64,000 nt of DNA from Ampelocalamus luodianensis (taxonomy: Eukaryota > Streptophyta > Magnoliopsida > Poales > Poaceae): the NCBI GenBank assembly GCA_036346255.1, contig CM070628.1, forward strand, positions 22,893,840-22,957,839. Reading direction: 5' to 3'. Below the pieces are notes generated by a model. The model ran no database searches. It saw only the letters and a list, made by a program, of their open reading frames with translations, and had not been told where the DNA came from. Both the position numbers and the translations under genes were made by a program. Shown here one piece after another: positions 23,359 through 35,671 of the stretch. The number at the start of each line of letters is the position of its first letter. Position 1 is the first letter of the stretch.

Positions 23359-24155
23359 ATGATCATGTGGAATTGGTTAGACATAAAGACGTTTTTTACT
23401 AGAATTTCTCCTGTTGACTCTTTATGTAATATTATGTTGGATCCACATATGAAATTGTCACATACCTTGGAAAAAGTTTCTGTAATTGCATGTTCGAAAT
23501 CATTGTTTAGCGCCTACACCCCTAGATATAAGTTTAATTTGATTGGAGATTATGGTGTAGACAATCAATTCTTTGTATATCGAATATGCATAACTTGTGA
23601 TCACATAGATGAATTGAAGCATGTTGTTTCGAACAACAATTCTTGTGTGCTGAATCTTGTTCAATATGAGAGTCAAATAAAATTTCATGCTCATCACATG
23701 CCTATGTGTTCACCTTTTATGGCACCATCTAGGAAGGACAATCTGAATGAAGATGTTGAATTATGGAAGAACTTACAAATCTTTTCACCATTGCTAGATG
23801 AATTTGCTATTGCTCGTTTGACATATGATTATATGGGTAAATTTTGTTTGATTCCAAAGGTTGTAGATTTGCCCATATATGCTACTACTGCAAGTTTACA
23901 ACTTCAGAGATTTGAATTGCATAAACGCTTCACTTACATTTGCAAAACTAGTTGCAATAATTGTTGTGTAAGAACTTTTGTTTTGATCATTCACATATAT
24001 GTTTGCTGCTGTTTTCTAACATTAATTGTGCAACAACGAAGAACTGTTAAAACAGATGACATATACATATATCATGCATACACTTTGGCTTCTTTGTTAC
24101 CCTATTTTCAGCTTATTAAAAGCCGAGGACGGCTTTGTTTTCAAGAAAGGGAGGA
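23359..24155 (+). CDS. Unidentified ORF downstream of gag in the gag-only element
   Basis: A long open stretch follows gag and runs on into the 3' LTR, stopping only at 24435. Only the part before 24156 lies in the interior. The translation holds Cys/His-rich and hydrophobic pieces (CNNCCVRTFVLIIHIYVCCCF near the end could be membrane-like) but I recognise no family and no polymerase, protease or integrase motif. Its length in an otherwise decayed region and its closeness to the intact gag make it worth comparing across copies. It may equally be fortuitous. Confidence 0.35.
24143..24155 (+). other. polypurine tract of the gag-only element
   Basis: AAGAAAGGGAGGA lies directly before the 3' LTR, where plus-strand DNA synthesis would be primed. 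Confidence 0.85.
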
Positions 24156-24304
24156 TGATGAGGACATGACCTCTATGGATACAACCATATTTGCTATGTT
24201 TACTGTTATAAGTACAAGAGCTCGTACGCTTCACTTAAATTATCAGATGAGCTTGTTTTTAGGAGTGTCATTATATTATATGAACTATATGATGCTACTT
24301 AATG

Positions 24305-24346
<42 letters not shown>

Positions 24347-25146
24347 CAGCACGATGTCACTTTTGGTCCAAGACAAGCAAACAATTCGAGTTGGACCCGT
24401 TTTGGAATCCAATTCGGCCTCCGGAATTAGCCTGACAACACCAACTTAAAACAGACATAACTTTCACATACGGAGTCCGTGGTCCACGAGTACTTGATTG
24501 AAAGCTTATTTCGTTCTCTTTCCAACGGATCTGGCCTCACCTCCAAATTCCTTCTGGACTGATCGCAATCATCAAAATAAGACATCATATTACTTGTTTG
24601 GGCCAATCTGGGCTTTGTAATCATGCTGAACTTGGCCTATCTGCCGACGGCCCACCTAGAGGCGTGGTTACGGTTCATGTGAACAGTAATCCACGAGATT
24701 AGTCCCTCCCCGCTAGTTCCTTTAGATTTATGGCTCCTCGTTCCCTATTTAAGGAGGCCGCACCCCCTCTAGTTTTCTTGGATTTTGTTTATGTTTAGTT
24801 TGTCTTTGTTGCAACTTGTATCTTTTGCGTGTGTCGACTAGACCACCCAATTAAGATCCTTATTCAGAATCCCAACTCAATTCAAATATTTAAGTTCATA
24901 TTTGCAATTTCAGATTGCTTTATCTTGTTCTTGCGTGCTTCTTCGGTGTATGCAGGAATCGACCTTTGTGGTCAGGTCAACTGGGTATTCGTGCACGGTT
25001 GATAACGACTTGTCGAGCAGTTCAGCGATTGCATGGTTTCGAGCCTTGTGTGTTCGTAGCCAGGATCGTGAGAGTTGAGCGATGCCTACCGAACTTATCG
25101 TTCTCATCGAAAGATCGGGCCAAATCAGGACCTCTGTGGTTCATCA
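24156..25146 (+). repeat. 3' LTR of the gag-only element
   Basis: 991 bp, same tips as the 5' LTR, TATA box CTATTTAAGG at 24745-24754, (TA)n at 24307-24344, followed by the CTTTG duplication. Confidence 0.95.
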
Positions 25147-27000
25147 CTTTGATTCGCCGCCACCAGTGAGCTCCTGTCGTCATCGTCTACACCATCAGAA
25201 CCGCCTCATCACGTTCTACCCCATGCGCACACCCACTTTACTGGAGAAGTCCCGTAGCGTCGATCGCACCATAGAGCCCACACCGTTGCCCTGCCTTGCC
25301 ATCACCACCTCATTCCAGTGGCCACCGGTGACCACTGGTCCTCGTGCACCATGTGTGAGCATCGCCCGAACCTCAGGAACCCAGTGCGCATGTCTAAGTC
25401 CTCGCCGGAGCACCTCATCGCCGTCTAGCCATCAACCTGAGCCACCACGATCACCCTCGCCGCCATTGATCCCCTTTCTGGCCCTCGCTGTCGCATCAGA
25501 ACCGTTAGATGGGTTCGCCAGAGCTCAAGCATGCCAGTCATGACCTCCTTTCGACGTAGTTCACCGTCACCGTCATCAGCCGTAGCTACCGTTGATTTCA
25601 GTCGACGTGGCCACTTACGTGGCCACCACCTTGCCTCCAATTAGTGCCATGTTAGTACCAACTCATGCCACATTAGCCTCACTCCTCATTGTTGCCACGT
25701 CAGCACCTCTGTCCTATGTGTCTGCCATGTGTCACCACCTCAGCGACACGTGTGCGCCACATGAGCAAACCCTAGCCACCTCAGCGCAACCACGCTTGAA
25801 ACCCTAGACCCAATCAACATGGACCTAGTCAATGGTGGACCAAGCCACTGACATGTGGACCCCACATATCAGAACCCTAGACCATAGACCCGTGAACCCG
25901 TAGACCCGTGGACCCGGCCTATAGACCGTGGGTCCTACTTGTCAGTATCTATCCTATTTTTTGGGATTTTCCTTTATTTCTAATATTCAATTGTCGACAT
26001 CATGCTAGTGAAACATTTTGGAATTTTCTTAAGAAATAAAATTCCAAAATAGGGTTTTCTCTCTCTTTTTCTTATATTTAAATCTTTCGAGAGTCCGTTC
26101 TTCCTCATACGAACTCCGATTGAGCCCATTCAAGTCTCTAAATTCATATAAATTCAAGTCTACCTTCCTGTGATTTTTATTTAATTTTTGGAGTTCATTT
26201 GTTGCTTTGTTTTGTATTTATTTTTGTTTTCGCTTCCGTTTGCGAGTAGACATTGATGCTTTGGGAGCTTTCGAGGAAGGAGAAGTTGATCAAGCTTAAG
26301 ACCAATACTAAGACTTGTTTTAAGGTAAGTTATACCTTTGACCTTGTTGCACCCAGTTTTTTAAAATTACTTTGATTCAAATTATTACATGTTATTTTAA
26401 ATATTCAATTCTTTAAATACTTTGGGTTTAGATATACACCTTGCTCATTGTATTGCCATGATCATTTGTCACCTTAACTAGGTTTATTACTAGTTGGTAT
26501 TATCATAGCACCAACGTGAGTTGGTTAGATACGATTAGTATGCTTAGTTATGCAATGGGTTATTGATATCATTTTAAATTGTAAATCTAAACTTGACTAA
26601 GTGAATATGGAATACTTTGTGGAAAGTTGTGTGCAGTATGTTGTCAAATGTTGATGGCATATGTTGTACTTAATCAACAATATGGGAAAAGATTTAGACT
26701 GAGGCAGGTGGATGGAATTGTGATATGGTAGAGTTGTGTGCGTTGGGAAAATATGAATGTTGGTAACTTAGAGTTGTTTGGCAGTCTTGCCTTAGTCAAT
26801 TAAGGATATAACTTTGTGCGTCGTTGAACTGAGCCATAACTGTACGACCATATGTCTAGTATGGGACATGCCTAACTTAATAAGCTACGAGTCTCGACGT
26901 TGACTACTCAGGCATTAGGTTAAGCTTTGTGTGCACTTGCATGATTCTAGACTAGTGAATTATACACAGAGGTCCAAATTTACATACATGGGTCCTGACA

Positions 27001-27352
27001 TCAACCATCTTAAAGTTTAAGTAATTAGCAGTGATGAAGGATACATTTCCATTGTGCCCCTTAAGAGTATTTCTCAACAAGTTCATCCCAGAGTTTCTTG
27101 GTATCTTTGAAGTTTAATATACATGTCGAACCACCAGTTGGATAAGACGGCAAACACACGAGCTAATGCTGAATTGTCCTCATCCTCCCACCGCACCATA
27201 GGTGCAGTATCCAGTGGGAACATTAGAGGATACTAAATGACCCAAAAAAGTTTGAGATTAATCAGCCATAGCTTATTCTTTGCCTACCAATGCTTAAAGT
27301 TGACACCGTCAAAAACTTCCAGCTTAACAACGTCCGAAGAGGAAGCCATTTC
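27001..27352 (-). pseudogene. copia element 1: gag N-terminus
   Basis: Read on the minus strand from the ATG at 27350-27352 the frame gives MASSSDVVKLEVFDG, then LWLINLKLFWV, RWEDEDNSALARVFAVL and WWFDMYIKL, the start of a copia gag (UBN2-type). In-frame stops occur. The gag is cut at 27001 by the solo LTR and continues at 18946. Start choice: the ATG precedes the conserved residues directly and has stops upstream. Confidence 0.82.
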
Positions 27353-27678
27353 TTCATAAATAGGTTTTCCGGATTGTTGCAAAAAAATCGCGTTTTTAGC
27401 AAATATTTAAGATTAATTCTAGATTTAAATATGAATAAGCAAGCATAATTCTAGCAGTAACAAAAAAGACACTAGCATCATATAAATGTCTCTTAACATA
27501 GACATGCTAAAGTCATTTGAATATGAAATCATGCTATACAAAATAAAATGAGTGGGCTAAATCAATTAGCATAATGCTTAAATTGAAGTTTGTTTAGAAG
27601 TGCTATCAGATGCCGGGCTGCACAAGCACAAAGCAAGGCCTCCTCGCCACAAGTGGCCTAGTTTGATCCCAGATTATA
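27353..27678 (-). other. copia element 1 leader with degenerate primer-binding site
   Basis: This lies between LTR and gag. On the minus strand, TGGGATCAAACT directly inside the LTR (27660-27671) matches the initiator tRNA-Met site TGGTATCAGAGC at about 8 of 12 positions, a plausible decayed primer site. No ORF. Confidence 0.5.
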
Positions 27679-29277
27679 TGTGACAATTCCAAAGATACAT
27701 GCTAGGTTTTGAGCTTTACCACTTACCAAAATTAACAACAATCAACTTTGATATCACAAGTAAAAAATAAGCAGTTAACCCTTCGGCAAGTAAAGTGTTA
27801 TTCAAGAGCAAAAATAATAGATAGCAGAAAGCCTAGCTTAAGTCTATAAATTATCACACTAATCTCACAATGGCATGAATCCTCACAGAGCAATATGAAA
27901 ACCCACAAACTATCATGTAAAGTTACCCAGTACTAGTGCTAATCAAATCACATAAAGATGTAAAAAGAAATTCACTTGTACGGCATACTATCCAACATGG
28001 TAGTTAGGATCGCGATCCTACTCTTAGAGTCTTACGATTTTACGAACCCACGACAGCCTGTCGATCCGAGTCTCACTGTCGATCCGATCCTACTCAAGGT
28101 AGTTAGGATCGCGATCTTACTCTTAGAGTCTTACGGTTCTACGAACCCACGACGGCTTATCGATCCTACTTGTAGAGACTTAGGGCAATTGTTTTTAGAG
28201 GCGGGCTTTGGCGATATTTTGTTTTAGAGTAAAATTTGTTGATATTAACTTCGAGAATGAAACTATAAATAAACAAGGAGCATGCAAAATATTATATCGA
28301 TGTGGTAATCTGTTTCTCAGTAGTTCGAACTATATCACCCATCATGTCGAACCGGTATGCTTTTACATTGTGTGATAAGAAGTGTTTTGCCCTTTTTGGT
28401 AATAAGTAGCGGTAAACCTTATAAGAATCATACAAACTTATAGTATAGATGGTAAATATGTGTATTTTACAAATCCGTAGAATCGCCGATTCTACGATTC
28501 GATACTACGATTCGATCCTACCGGATGCAAATCGATCCGACTCGGGATCTCGACTCTGACTACCTTGCTATCCAAGATAGACAAAATAAGAACCAAATGA
28601 ACTCACTGAACCAGTGGCACTCAAAGCCACGGAGAAGGCAAGGCACGTCGACGGTGACGTTGTCCCATAAAACCTATTGCCGCCGTTATGTCACGATTGT
28701 CCAGTGAGATCATCAGAGATATAATGCCACACCACCGTGAATCAGGGCACACTGAAGCACAGGACCGAGATGTGGGATTGATGCTGCACAAAGACAAGAA
28801 CAATCTATGCACTGGCCACGCTCACAAATCAGCAATCAATCGAATCAGAACCAACAAGAATACCGACACCAACAGCACACGGATCAAACAATCCACTTGG
28901 AGCTCGTTGTCGCACGGCCACCAAGCCACGACGCCCAGAGAGTGCCGCCGCTACAACTGCTACCCCAAATTGCTCAAGTGTTGGAGGAAGGAAAATGGAA
29001 GAGGAATTGCTTCGCTTCACCCCACAAAAAAAGAGAGCCAGAGCTACATATAAGGAGAGATCGATGATGGTGTGGCAGAAACGGCCTCCGTGAGGCTCGC
29101 ACACGAGGCCACGTGTTCGCCTCTTCCTCCCCTTCAGTTGCCTTATCTCTTCATCTCTCTTTCTTATCGTGGGTCCCACCTGAGGATATATATTCTCCTT
29201 TTTCTCAATTTCCCTTTAATTCTGAATATAAAATTCGAAATTGTGGAAATTACCAAAAAGGCCCTCAGATTTCAACA
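27679..29277 (-). repeat. copia element 1: 5' LTR, carrying a hAT insertion
   Basis: On the minus strand it starts TGTTGAAATC at 29277 and ends GGAATTGTCACA at 27679. Without the hAT element and its duplication it is about 1019 bp. A TATA-like CCTTATATGTAG lies at 29044-29055 on the minus strand, about 225 bp from the start. The partner LTR lies outside the window, so the boundaries rest on the TG...CA tips, the position relative to gag and the primer site. Confidence 0.65.
27996..28567. mobile_element. Non-autonomous hAT-type DNA transposon, 572 bp
   Basis: Terminal inverted repeats are CATGGTAGTTAGGATC on the left and, reversed, CAAGGTAGTCAGAGTC on the right, flanked by a perfect 8-bp target duplication CTATCCAA (27988-27995 and 28568-28575). 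An 8-bp duplication with CA-A/T-GG tips is typical of the hAT superfamily. No transposase ORF is present. The left end is duplicated in tandem: a second CAAGGTAGTTAGG tip begins at 28095 and repeats about 70 bp of the first copy. Confidence 0.87.
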
Positions 29278-29779
29278 GTTTGGATAGTCGGCGCCCAACC
29301 CAAAGTGTAATGGTTATCGCCGGCGACTGGGTCAACAAGACAACAACGCACTACCGCGGTCTGGCCGTCTGGGCCAGGGTGGCAGTTAGCATCTCACCAC
29401 AGTACCGTGTATAATAGAGGAATAGAAGTTTTCCCTGTGCGTCTGGGAATAAATCTGACAGATGCGTCCGTTCGTGGAATTTGGGGACTCCTAGCCATGT
29501 ACTACTGTCTACATGTACATGTACTGCCACAGTGTTACAGTACCCTCAGCCAGTAATACTCACGTACAGGTACAGCGCCGGCCGGCACGAGATGATGGCG
29601 GCACTGTGCACGGATGGTTCTTTAACACGCTGTTTGGAAGCCGCTGCGTACGATCTCACTCACAGGCTCACACAGAGACAAGCGATCTCACGTGGTAGCA
29701 GTAGTGTTAGTAATCTAACTGGCGGATTGGCTGTTACATGCTAAGATATTGTCATGTTCGTAGTTACTGTCAGCATGAT
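29278..29779. other. Unassigned sequence
   Basis: About 500 bp of mixed composition between the copia LTR and the foldback element. It includes the alternating run TACATGTACATGTAC near 29512. No coding or transposon signature is recognised. It could belong to the same older LTR as 40283-43330. Confidence 0.4.
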
Positions 29780-29792
29780 CTATGTAACGAAG

Positions 29793-32700
29793 TGTGAGGA
29801 CTTCAGTTTATTTGGCTTATAATGCTTAACCAACCACCTGACTTTAGCATCACAAATCAAATAAACCAAGCCTCGAGATATGTATACTTCCCAGAACAGC
29901 AGTATACACACCTCTTCACAAAATTATGCATCAATTCCATACAACAAGTCTAACAAAAGACATACAATAGGGATTATTACAACAAGGGCCAACCGGCCAA
30001 AAGACAATTAAATAACAATTAAACAGCGGAAGCAAAAGCCATAAGATGGCGATAATTAAAAGAGTCAATTAGTGTGCCTTTACCCACAAGGCAACCAACC
30101 GGGCCTCCAAGCTAGTCGTCAAACACGCAACACAACTCACAAAAGGGAAGTCCTTGGGGCTCACCTTCTTCCTCTGCAACAAAAACATTAAGCAAAGCAA
30201 CTGAGTACAAAAATTATTTTTGTACTTGCAAGACTGACGTGTAAGGGTAATAGAACTATAATTAACTACATGCAAGCTTTATTTAAGTGGAGGGGGCTCG
30301 ACTTACTTTTAGCATAAAGCCAGTTTTCTTTTGCAATAATGTAATAGTTTGAAGGCAGTTTTAACAATTCAAATTTTATTTACATAAATAACAGTGATAC
30401 AGTAAGTAGTAACATAAAGACATCCTGGAGATGACCAACCCAATGGCCATCACAACAATAGTATGAACACCCGTTCATACCAACCCATCAAGTTTTAGTT
30501 AAATGTTGTAGTCTAGTTCTTGGGGCGATCCGAGCGTGTCCATAACCTAGGACGAGGCTATTTGAATAGTTTTAACCTGCAGGTGTACCAATGTACCCAC
30601 ACTTGCATCGCCTTTAAGCCAAAGCACACTTCCAAGGTATGTTTGCGGCACGGCTAAGTCCTACGAGACGCTTTCCAATATTGTGTATTAACTACGAGCC
30701 GCTCGTATGGATAAAAATCCATACGCTTACATGGTAAAGCCGAAAAGACAACTACCCACTCAGGGTAAAGCTTTTCGGACAACTACCATGCTCCCAACAC
30801 CATCCCTCCTGCAACCTCCTGCGACCCGGAGCCAATACACGCCAGAGTACTAAGTCAAGAGAGGTCTCATACCCTCTAGTGTGGTTAGCACGCAAAATGC
30901 TCAGTACGGTGGCGCAAGTAACTCGGTCCTTAAATGACTCGGGCACCATTCCAGTCACACCCAAAAGCACACCAACATACCATTGTGCCCAAGTCCAAAT
31001 CATTTTGTTTTCATTTTTAGTTTTCACAAATAAACATAGCAACATGCTGAATCATAAAGTTATACTAATTTTGTGTGATCAAGGTTACCGACTAAGTCGA
31101 TAACCGCCCAATTCTACCGGTATCTAAGCATTGCTAAACATCATATCGCAAAGACAAATAAAAGGCCATAAATCATTCACCGGGCTCTAATTCACCAGTG
31201 AGGATAATATTCCTAAGGTAGTGGCAGGTGAATAATTTTCGTGGCAACAATGCAATGGGATTAACTACCTCTAATCGACAAAATTAATTATTGACACAAA
31301 AGCATGCATACGCATTTAGTAAAACAAAGTATTAGATTTTAAAAGTAATGGGATTGAGTGGATATGATCAAACCGCTTGCCTTTGCTTTGCTAGAGATAT
31401 TTGACTTGCTGCAGAGGATCACTCGATATCAACGTCATCTAACGATAAAACGCCAAAGCGAAAAAAATAATAAACACCAGAACACCAAAAGTATCCAAAA
31501 ATTAATAACACAGAAGATAGATTATGAATTTAGGAACAAAAATTAGATGATTTGGAGTTTATTTAAATTAGTTAGGGTTTCTTGTGATTGATATTTCCAA
31601 ACTCACTTATTTTCCACGATAATCATACAGTAAAAATCAAACCTCTTATATGCTAATGGAACACTAACTAGTTAATTAGCCAACTAATAACTGCTAATCA
31701 GATTTCTAACCAACTTTAGCCTTACTGACACTTAACTACTAGATTTAGCAAAACATAACCTACTGCCATTTTTATTAGCTTCAAACTACAGGCTATACAC
31801 CTACAAAAGCAAGACTTCTCTTAGACAGAAATGTTACAACTAAACTTCTTTTTAACTCAATTTCAGAATGGCTAACTAGAGTGATCTAAAGGACATACAC
31901 CCAATTTTCTAGTATGAAAATTGGTTGGGCTAGAGAAAGGGTTTACTGACATTTTAATTTGACTCCATACCACTTTGCTTTTCCCTGCTCAACAACTTAT
32001 TCTAAAAAACTATACTGCCTTTACAACTAATTGTCAAACATTCATTCAATTAACCAATTACCAAATATGCTTAAGTGATTCCATTAGCCATTCAAAAGAT
32101 TCAATAGCATTTCACCCTTACACAAGATTGTCAGCTCATTGCCACACAGTGAAAATTTCAGAAATGAAACTAATGTCTAACCTTCTTCCAAACCTCAACT
32201 ACAAATTTGCTAAACCATTTAGAGTGACTTAATTACATTTGCAAAGTTGATTAGCAGCAAATTGCTCAGTCTAAGAGAGTGGGTCCCACTGTCAGCCACA
32301 GGGAGCCCGAAGGAGGAACAGGGGAGGCTCGGGTGGCTCTGGTCCTGGCTTGCCGCCGGCGAAGAAGCAACGGCGAGGTAGAGGTGTCGGCCAAAATGGG
32401 TTGCTCGAGGGCTACTGAAGCTAAGGGTGGTCGCGTGGTGGCCGGAGAGGCACGGTGGAGGCGCGGCGATGGCGAGCGGCGGCCGGCCGAGGGGGTGAAA
32501 GGGAAGCGACGGCGTCGGAAAGGAAGGGGCGGAAAATAGCGCGCGCATGAGCATGAGTAGGACTCAGGGAACTCACCGGGGTGCTCGGCGAGGACGGAGA
32601 GTGGCCGGAGTGGGCCGGCGACGAGAGCGTGCGGCGGCGCGGGGTGGTCCCCGTGGAGGGGTTCCTGGAGAGAAAGAGAGAGTGGGTGAGTGATCGGGGA

Positions 32701-33814
32701 AGATCAAGGGAGCCTAGAGGGTGCTCTAGGAGGGAGGAATCGAAGAGGGAGTCGCCGGAGTAGACGTGGCGCTAGAAATGGTGGTGGCGGCCGTGGTCGG
32801 GGAAAAAGGGCCGTGCGCAGCTCCACAGGCGATGAATTCCACAATTTCTTGAGGGGTTTGCCTCCTGGGGATGTGGAACACGCCGTGACGCGATCGTGGG
32901 TGGTTGGGGATCATCGGAGCAGCCGGAAGGCTTGGAGGCGGCGCGGCGCTGCTCTCGGCTCCCGGAGCACGGTGGAGTAAAAGGACAGAGGAGGGGAAGG
33001 AAACCGGGTAGGTGAGCTCTCGACGACTTTTGTAGAAGAAGGCGGAGGTCGCGAGGTGGAGGTAGCAAGGGCGGCGAGGTGACCGGCGAGTCGCGCTGGC
33101 ACGCATGCGGCGACGGTGGCGAGCGGTGCGCGGGCGAGCTAGCGCAGGCGAAAGCGCCGCGTGGAAGAAGGAGTCTGCCGGTGGGACCGGGTCGTCAGTG
33201 AGAGGGGGAGAGCGGCTCAAGCGAGCTGGTTCGGTCGGACCTGGGTTGCGAAGGGGACCGGTCGGACTCGGTTCAGTCGGAGGAACAAGACTGGGTTTAG
33301 GTTGGGATTTAACTTTGACCAAAAATATGCAAGTTTGACTTAGCTGTTTGAAATAGAAATAAAATTTGAAAAATTCTGAAAATTTTTGTGGGCATTCTGA
33401 GGTTCACAAGGGACTTAGGAAAACTAAATTTAAACATTTTATATATTAAAATTTGTTAGAATTAAATTACTTTCAAATCTGTATTTGGGATTTCATTTGA
33501 ATTTTAGAGAAGTCGAAAACACTTCTAAAAATTTGGTAAAAATAATTACAATTCAATATAAATAATCTAGTATTTGAATAAATTATTTTTTTGGAAACTT
33601 TCATTCACATATTTTTCTGGAATTCAAATAGCAATGGAATTTAAGTTTAAAAATTTGAAATCTCAACAAAAACTTTAATACAAACTTCAAAAGTTTAAAA
33701 TTGTGCACAAGTTTGTAGAAAACCAAGAGCATGACCAAGAAATACAACAAAAGTTTTTAATCTTTAATACTTTTATACATTTGAAATACAAACCCTAGTT
33801 TTGGGGTTGTTACA
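29793..33814 (-). repeat. 3' LTR (left copy) of the 4-kb-LTR element
   Basis: It runs from TGTGAGGACTTCAG to GGGGTTGTTACA. It contains the GAGTAC...GTACT hairpin at 30203-30226, the GGCTATTTGAATAG block at 30556, and a GC-rich part (32280-33330) with overlapping ORFs on both strands that I read as leader, not genes. The last 500 bp are AT-rich. Confidence 0.92.
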
Positions 33815-35671
33815 AATCTACACCCCCTTAAACAGAATCTCGTCCCGAGATTCCGGTAGTTCGGAAGTTGGAACGAAAGGCTGTGGCAACCTAGGTGGGT
33901 TTGGTTACGGGGTCACTTTTCGGATTTCGACGCGAACCGAACTCAAATATGAATCCAGAGAGGTTCTTCAGAAGTTTTAGGTTCTAAAGTGGAAAGCTTT
34001 TGTTGAAGTATTTCTAATGTCCTTCTGTTAAGTGTTTTCTAGGTGGTTCTTTTCAACTCTAATCGAAATGCACCATCTGTTGTCTTGATTTCCTTCAGAG
34101 TTAGTGCTGGAAGATCATGAAGTAGTATCCTGACGTTGCTGCCACATTTTCCTTTCCATTACTTTGTTTAACCTTCCCTTTCTTGATTCGAAGATAATTT
34201 GACCTCATGCTTCACGTTGTCTTCTGGTAGTATGAAAGACTCGGCTCCACTCAGTCGACCGAAAGGGGCATCGATCGATAGAACGGAAAGACTGGTTAGA
34301 TGGTAATCTAGTATCAACACCAGGATTTAGTGCGGAAAAGAGAAGTCAGGCAAGCTTTTAAGGTGGTCTCACTTAACCTCACTTATCTGGTTCTATTTGC
34401 TTGGCTGGGAAAGGAAATGCATAGGGTGAATGCACGAGGGGATGCATGTGTGCAAATTAGTCCTAAGACAAATTTTAAATTTTGGTTAATAAGAGTGCAA
34501 ATGCTTACATACATGCTTACAGGTTTCTACCGTAATGCAAATGCTCACATGCATGCTTACATGCCTCTTGTTTTATGCAACTTGAGTAACATGACATGTT
34601 TAAGTTAATTTAGAAACTATATGCATGATCAAAGTATAAGAATCAAGATGTCTAACAAGTAATTTTGAGGTATCTTCTACCCCCCTTAAATATGTTTAAT
34701 GCATAAAAGATGAGGGAAGGAAAGAATGAACATAAGGTGAGGGAACGGGCACGGTGTATGGAATTTAATTCTAACATGTACTAACTACTCCAAAAGGTTC
34801 CGACATAGTTGCTATACATGCCGTCCGTAGGCGATGTGCAACTACTTGGAACAAGGAGAGCAAACGATTACAATATCCAGCGTCTACAAGCTAAGTAATA
34901 CCATTAGGTGTATATATATTCTACGAATAAACCCTAATTTAATCCTAATATCGCAATAAGGCATCGCCTAGGGAAATTGACATTACCCTAACCCGATTGC
35001 AAACACATAACAAGAAATGAACTCCAAATGTTTGTATGAAAACATAAGACCAGCAAGAAACCACAAAGCAAAAGATTTGCTTCCCTGCATTTACTAACTC
35101 GTATTGAACGAACGAGCAATCGCTTAGGATGATAACATTTTAGGACACAACTCAAGTTCTAACGCATCTAAAAGGCATGGCAAAAACCATATAAGGGTGC
35201 ATTGGGCACTAGCCATCTAATATCACATCTTACCCTTTTAATCCCATGAGTTTTAGTTGATTTATCATCTCATTTTTAACCCTAACGACGAACTAAGTGC
35301 TCGCAGTCCAAAACTTGTGCTTTCTGTCCAGATTTTGCATCCGAGCTCCGAGATGAGTGCTTCAACTCCGAGTGCTTCAAATCTTCACTAAATAACAACC
35401 AACACTTCATATTTTTAACTCTCATTATTCTCCAAACCGAATTTAACCGATAACCAACTAACTTTGAAAGGAGAAGAGAGGGGAACAACTTTTTCGAAAA
35501 CTCAACAAGAATAAGGCAAGATGAGCAAGCTAAGATAGGTAAGGAGTAAAATCTGAGAACTTACTTAAGTTTTCATAAACCATTTGACATTTTGAAAATA
35601 AGTTTTTCAAAATATCAAAAAGACGACCAAGCTAGGGGTTTCTACGGTCAGTATAGCTCTGATACCAACTT
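33815..35671 (-). other. Interior of the 4-kb-LTR element
   Basis: 1857 bp without recognisable coding content; the longest open stretches (such as 34330-34608) show no family features. On the minus strand it ends in AAGGGGGTGTAGATT (33815-33829), the polypurine tract. The text next to it, CTCGTCCCGAGATTC, is self-complementary and resembles the 3' interior of autonomous grass gypsy elements, suggesting descent from one by internal deletion. Confidence 0.75.
35656..35667 (-). other. primer-binding site (initiator tRNA-Met)
   Basis: The minus strand reads TGGTATCAGAGC, four bases inside the right LTR. A perfect match to the common plant site. Confidence 0.92.

Larger units (their letters stand above)
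19664..25146 (+). mobile_element. Gag-only non-autonomous LTR retrotransposon (TR-GAG type)
   Basis: 5483 bp with two LTRs of 1022 and 991 bp, tips TGATGA and TCATCA, and a perfect target duplication CTTTG (19659-19663, 25147-25151). It has a primer-binding site after the 5' LTR and a polypurine tract before the 3' LTR, so all cis signals for replication are present. The 3.5-kb interior has one recognisable domain, a gypsy-type gag; no protease, reverse transcriptase or integrase motif is visible. It would need enzymes from another element. The near-identical LTRs and intact duplication suggest it is the youngest complete insertion in the left half. Confidence 0.9.
18947..27000 (+). mobile_element. 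Solo LTR inserted in copia gag, itself carrying a gag-only element
   Basis: The insert begins TCTAATATCCC (first bases changed from the usual TG) and ends GGTCCTGACA, with a perfect 5-bp duplication TCAAC at 18942-18946 and 27001-27005. Without the nested element at 19664-25146 and its duplication it is about 2566 bp. The copia gag frame resumes on each side. CTATTTAAG at 19523-19531 is a likely plus-strand TATA box, and a GC-rich, coding-like but domain-free stretch (25152-25800) follows, as in the other long LTRs here. No interior is present, so I read it as a solo LTR. Confidence 0.8.

Noticed and set aside
24156..24435. Continuation of the 358-codon ORF through the 3' LTR
   Set aside because: The end is LTR sequence including the (TA)n run; any real protein would not depend on it.
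28621..29179. Overlapping ORFs on both strands between the hAT element and the LTR tip
   Set aside because: The region fits the U3/leader of the copia LTR; no domain is present.
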